Shown: piece after piece, positions 62,393 to 64,000 of the stretch | Numbering within the stretch: the first letter of the stretch is position 1 | Layout: every line of letters begins with the position of its first letter | Notes under the pieces: generated by a model | Databases searched by the model: none | What the model saw: the letters and a program-made list of their open reading frames with translations, nothing else | Told to the model about the DNA's origin: nothing | DNA from: Dickeya zeae NCPPB 2538 | Lineage (GTDB): Bacteria; Pseudomonadota; Gammaproteobacteria; Enterobacterales; Enterobacteriaceae | Length of the DNA stretch: 64,000 nt | NCBI RefSeq assembly: GCF_000406165.1 | Contig: NZ_CM001977.1 | Location: 4,467,334 to 4,531,333 of the forward strand | Direction: 5' to 3' | Translations under genes and position numbers: made by a program

Positions 62393-63535
62393 ATGGCTGA
62401 TTTTCTACCTTTCTCACGCCCCGCGTTAGGTGAGGAAGAGCTTGCCGCAGTCGAGCAGGTTCTCCGTTCCGGATGGATCACCACTGGCCCTAAAAATCAG
62501 GAACTGGAACAACAGTTTGCTGCACTGACCGGCGCGAAACACGCCATTTCTGTGAGTTCTGCGACGGGTGGCATGCATGTCACCCTGATGGCGTTGGGGA
62601 TTGGCGCTGGCGATGAGGTTATCACACCGTCGTTGACCTGGGTTTCCACCCTGAACATGATCGTGCTGCTCGGTGCTGAACCGGTCATGGTGGATGTGGA
62701 TCGCGACAATCTGATGGTGACACCGCAAGCGATTGAAGCGGCCATCACTCCCCGTACCAAAGCCATTATCCCGGTTCACTATGCTGGCGCGCCAGCGGAT
62801 ATCGACGCAATTCGAGACATCGGCCGTCGCCACGGCATCCCGGTGATTGAAGATGCGGCCCATGCGGCTGGCACTTACTACCGCGGCCACCACGTCGGTG
62901 GCGAAGGTACAGCGATTTTCTCCTTCCATGCCATCAAAAATATGACCTGCGCTGAAGGCGGTCTGGTGGTAACGGATGACGACGAACTGGCCAACCGCAT
63001 TCGTAGCCTCAAGTTTCACGGTCTGGCGGTCGACGCGTTTGATCGCATGGTGCAGGGCCGTGCGCCGCAGGCGGAAGTCGTGTCGCCGGGCTTCAAATAC
63101 AACCTGCCGGATATCAGTGCGGCGATTGCGCTGGTGCAACTGAATAAACTGGCCGCCAATAATGCCCGTCGCGAAGCACTGGCTCAGCGCTATCTGCAAA
63201 AACTGGCGTCATTGCCATTCCAGCCGCTGTCGCTGCCGTCATGGCCGCATCAGCACGCCTGGCACCTATTTATTATCCGGGTGGATGAAGCGCGCTGTGG
63301 TATCGATCGCGACGGTCTGATGCAGGCGCTTAAAGAGCGTAATATTGGCACCGGCTTGCATTTCCGCGCGGCGCATACCCAGAAATATTACCGTGAACGT
63401 TTCACCAACCTGCATCTGCCGAATACCGACTGGAACTCAGCGCGTATCTGCTCCCTGCCGCTGTTCCCGGATATGCATGACGAGGATGTGGACAGAGTGG
63501 TAGAGGCGTTAACTGAACTGGCGGGGAAACGCTAA
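62393..63535 (+). CDS. arnB: UDP-4-amino-4-deoxy-L-arabinose aminotransferase
   Basis: A 380-residue PLP-dependent DegT/DnrJ-type aminotransferase that makes UDP-L-Ara4N, used to modify lipid A and block polymyxins. The PLP lysine is Lys182 in SFHAIKN. Close to E. coli ArnB (379-385). The ATG at 62393 is preferred over an in-frame GTG four codons upstream. Its TAA overlaps the arnC start. First gene of the arn operon. Confidence 0.95.
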   Translation: MADFLPFSRPALGEEELAAVEQVLRSGWITTGPKNQELEQQFAALTGAKHAISVSSATGGMHVTLMALGIGAGDEVITPSLTWVSTLNMIVLLGAEPVMVDVDRDNLMVTPQAIEAAITPRTKAIIPVHYAGAPADIDAIRDIGRRHGIPVIEDAAHAAGTYYRGHHVGGEGTAIFSFHAIKNMTCAEGGLVVTDDDELANRIRSLKFHGLAVDAFDRMVQGRAPQAEVVSPGFKYNLPDISAAIALVQLNKLAANNARREALAQRYLQKLASLPFQPLSLPSWPHQHAWHLFIIRVDEARCGIDRDGLMQALKERNIGTGLHFRAAHTQKYYRERFTNLHLPNTDWNSARICSLPLFPDMHDEDVDRVVEALTELAGKR

Positions 63536-64000
63536 TGTCAGACATGGAAGCAATTAATAAAGTCTCGGTGGTGATTCCGGTTTTCAACGAACAGGAAAGC
63601 CTGCCGGAACTGATTCGTCGTACTACCACCGCCTGTGAGCAATTGAGTCAGGATTATGAAATCCTGCTGGTAGATGACGGCAGTAGCGACAATTCTGCCG
63701 CAATGCTGACCGAAGCCGCGCAGGCACCGGGCAGCCATGTGGTGGCGGTAATCCTCAATCGTAACTACGGCCAACATTCGGCGATCATGGCGGGATTCAG
63801 TCATGTATCGGGTGACCTTATCATCACGCTGGATGCCGACTTGCAAAACCCGCCGGAAGAAATTCCCCGACTGGTGAGCACGGCGGAGCAAGGGTATGAC
63901 GTGGTGGGCACCATCCGTGAGAATCGTCAGGACAGTTGGTTTCGCAAAACCGCGTCTCGCATGATCAATCACCTGATTCAGCGCACTACCGGCAAGGCGA
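63535..64000 (+). CDS. arnC: Undecaprenyl-phosphate 4-deoxy-4-formamido-L-arabinose transferase, N-terminal part
   Basis: First 155 codons of a GT2-family transferase running off the window end. Motifs: VVIPVFNEQESL, ILLVDDGSSDNS, and ITLDADLQNPPEE with the DXD-type metal site. ArnC moves Ara4FN to undecaprenyl phosphate. The frame starts inside the arnB stop (TAATG) with translational coupling. Truncated by the window, not by mutation. Confidence 0.94.
   Translation, partial: MSDMEAINKVSVVIPVFNEQESLPELIRRTTTACEQLSQDYEILLVDDGSSDNSAAMLTEAAQAPGSHVVAVILNRNYGQHSAIMAGFSHVSGDLIITLDADLQNPPEEIPRLVSTAEQGYDVVGTIRENRQDSWFRKTASRMINHLIQRTTGKA

Overview
This window looks like the oriC-proximal part of a chromosome from a pectinolytic member of the Enterobacterales, most likely Dickeya or a close soft-rot relative. 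The reasons are the enterobacterial gene order rbs–kup–ravA–viaA–asnC–mioC–oriC–mnmG–rsmG–atp–glmUS–pst–phoU, proteins that read like close relatives of the E. coli ones, and a family 9 exopolygalacturonate lyase with KdgR-type boxes set between atpC and glmU. The species is inferred; no rRNA gene lies in the window.

Layout. 1-6.3 kb (minus strand): ribose operon rbsDACBK-rbsR, with two RbsR-type palindromes in front. 6.3-8.2 kb: kup (minus). 8.4-12.5 kb: ravA-viaA, asnC, mioC (plus); asnA, normally beside asnC, is absent. 12.55-12.80 kb: a complete oriC with DnaA boxes, GATC-rich unwinding element and IHF site. 12.9-15.5 kb: mnmG (with a one-base frameshift in a T run) and rsmG. 16.1-23.0 kb: atpIBEFHAGDC. 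23.2-25.4 kb: pelX-like pectate lyase (minus). 25.8-29.2 kb: glmU-glmS. 29.5-44.8 kb: a small lipoprotein gene and a complete aryl polyene (APE) cluster, apeB to apeR. 44.9-47.2 kb: GAF-PAS-PAS-GAF-GGDEF diguanylate cyclase (minus). 47.8-52.5 kb: pstSCAB-phoU behind Pho boxes. 52.7-55.2 kb: polar amino acid ABC importer genes without an ATPase. 55.2-58.3 kb: yieH, adeP, yieE. 58.6-61.2 kb: aegA and a four-cluster ferredoxin (minus). 61.2-62.4 kb: gene-poor stretch with operator-like palindromes. 62.4-64.0 kb: arnB and the start of arnC.

How the parts work together. The core genes replicate the chromosome (oriC, mioC), make ATP (atp), supply UDP-GlcNAc (glmUS) and capture phosphate (pst-phoU). 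The niche genes fit a plant-associated life: ribose and pectin oligomer use, an aryl polyene pigment in the outer membrane, and lipid A L-Ara4N modification (arn). The APE cluster holds all the expected parts: activation of an aryl acid (ApeH), two carrier proteins (ApeE, ApeF), chain extension by ketosynthases ApeO/ApeC and ApeR, ketoreduction (ApeQ), dehydration (ApeI, ApeP), methylation (ApeB), lipid/sugar attachment (ApeD, ApeJ), thioesterase (ApeK) and export (ApeL, ApeM, ApeN). It occupies the glmS-pstS interval, which is closed in E. coli and is the classic Tn7 target region. I found no wholly new multi-gene system. The least explained signals are a near-perfect 26-bp palindrome in front of aegA with a second copy of its core inside aegA, and the gene-poor stretch beside it.
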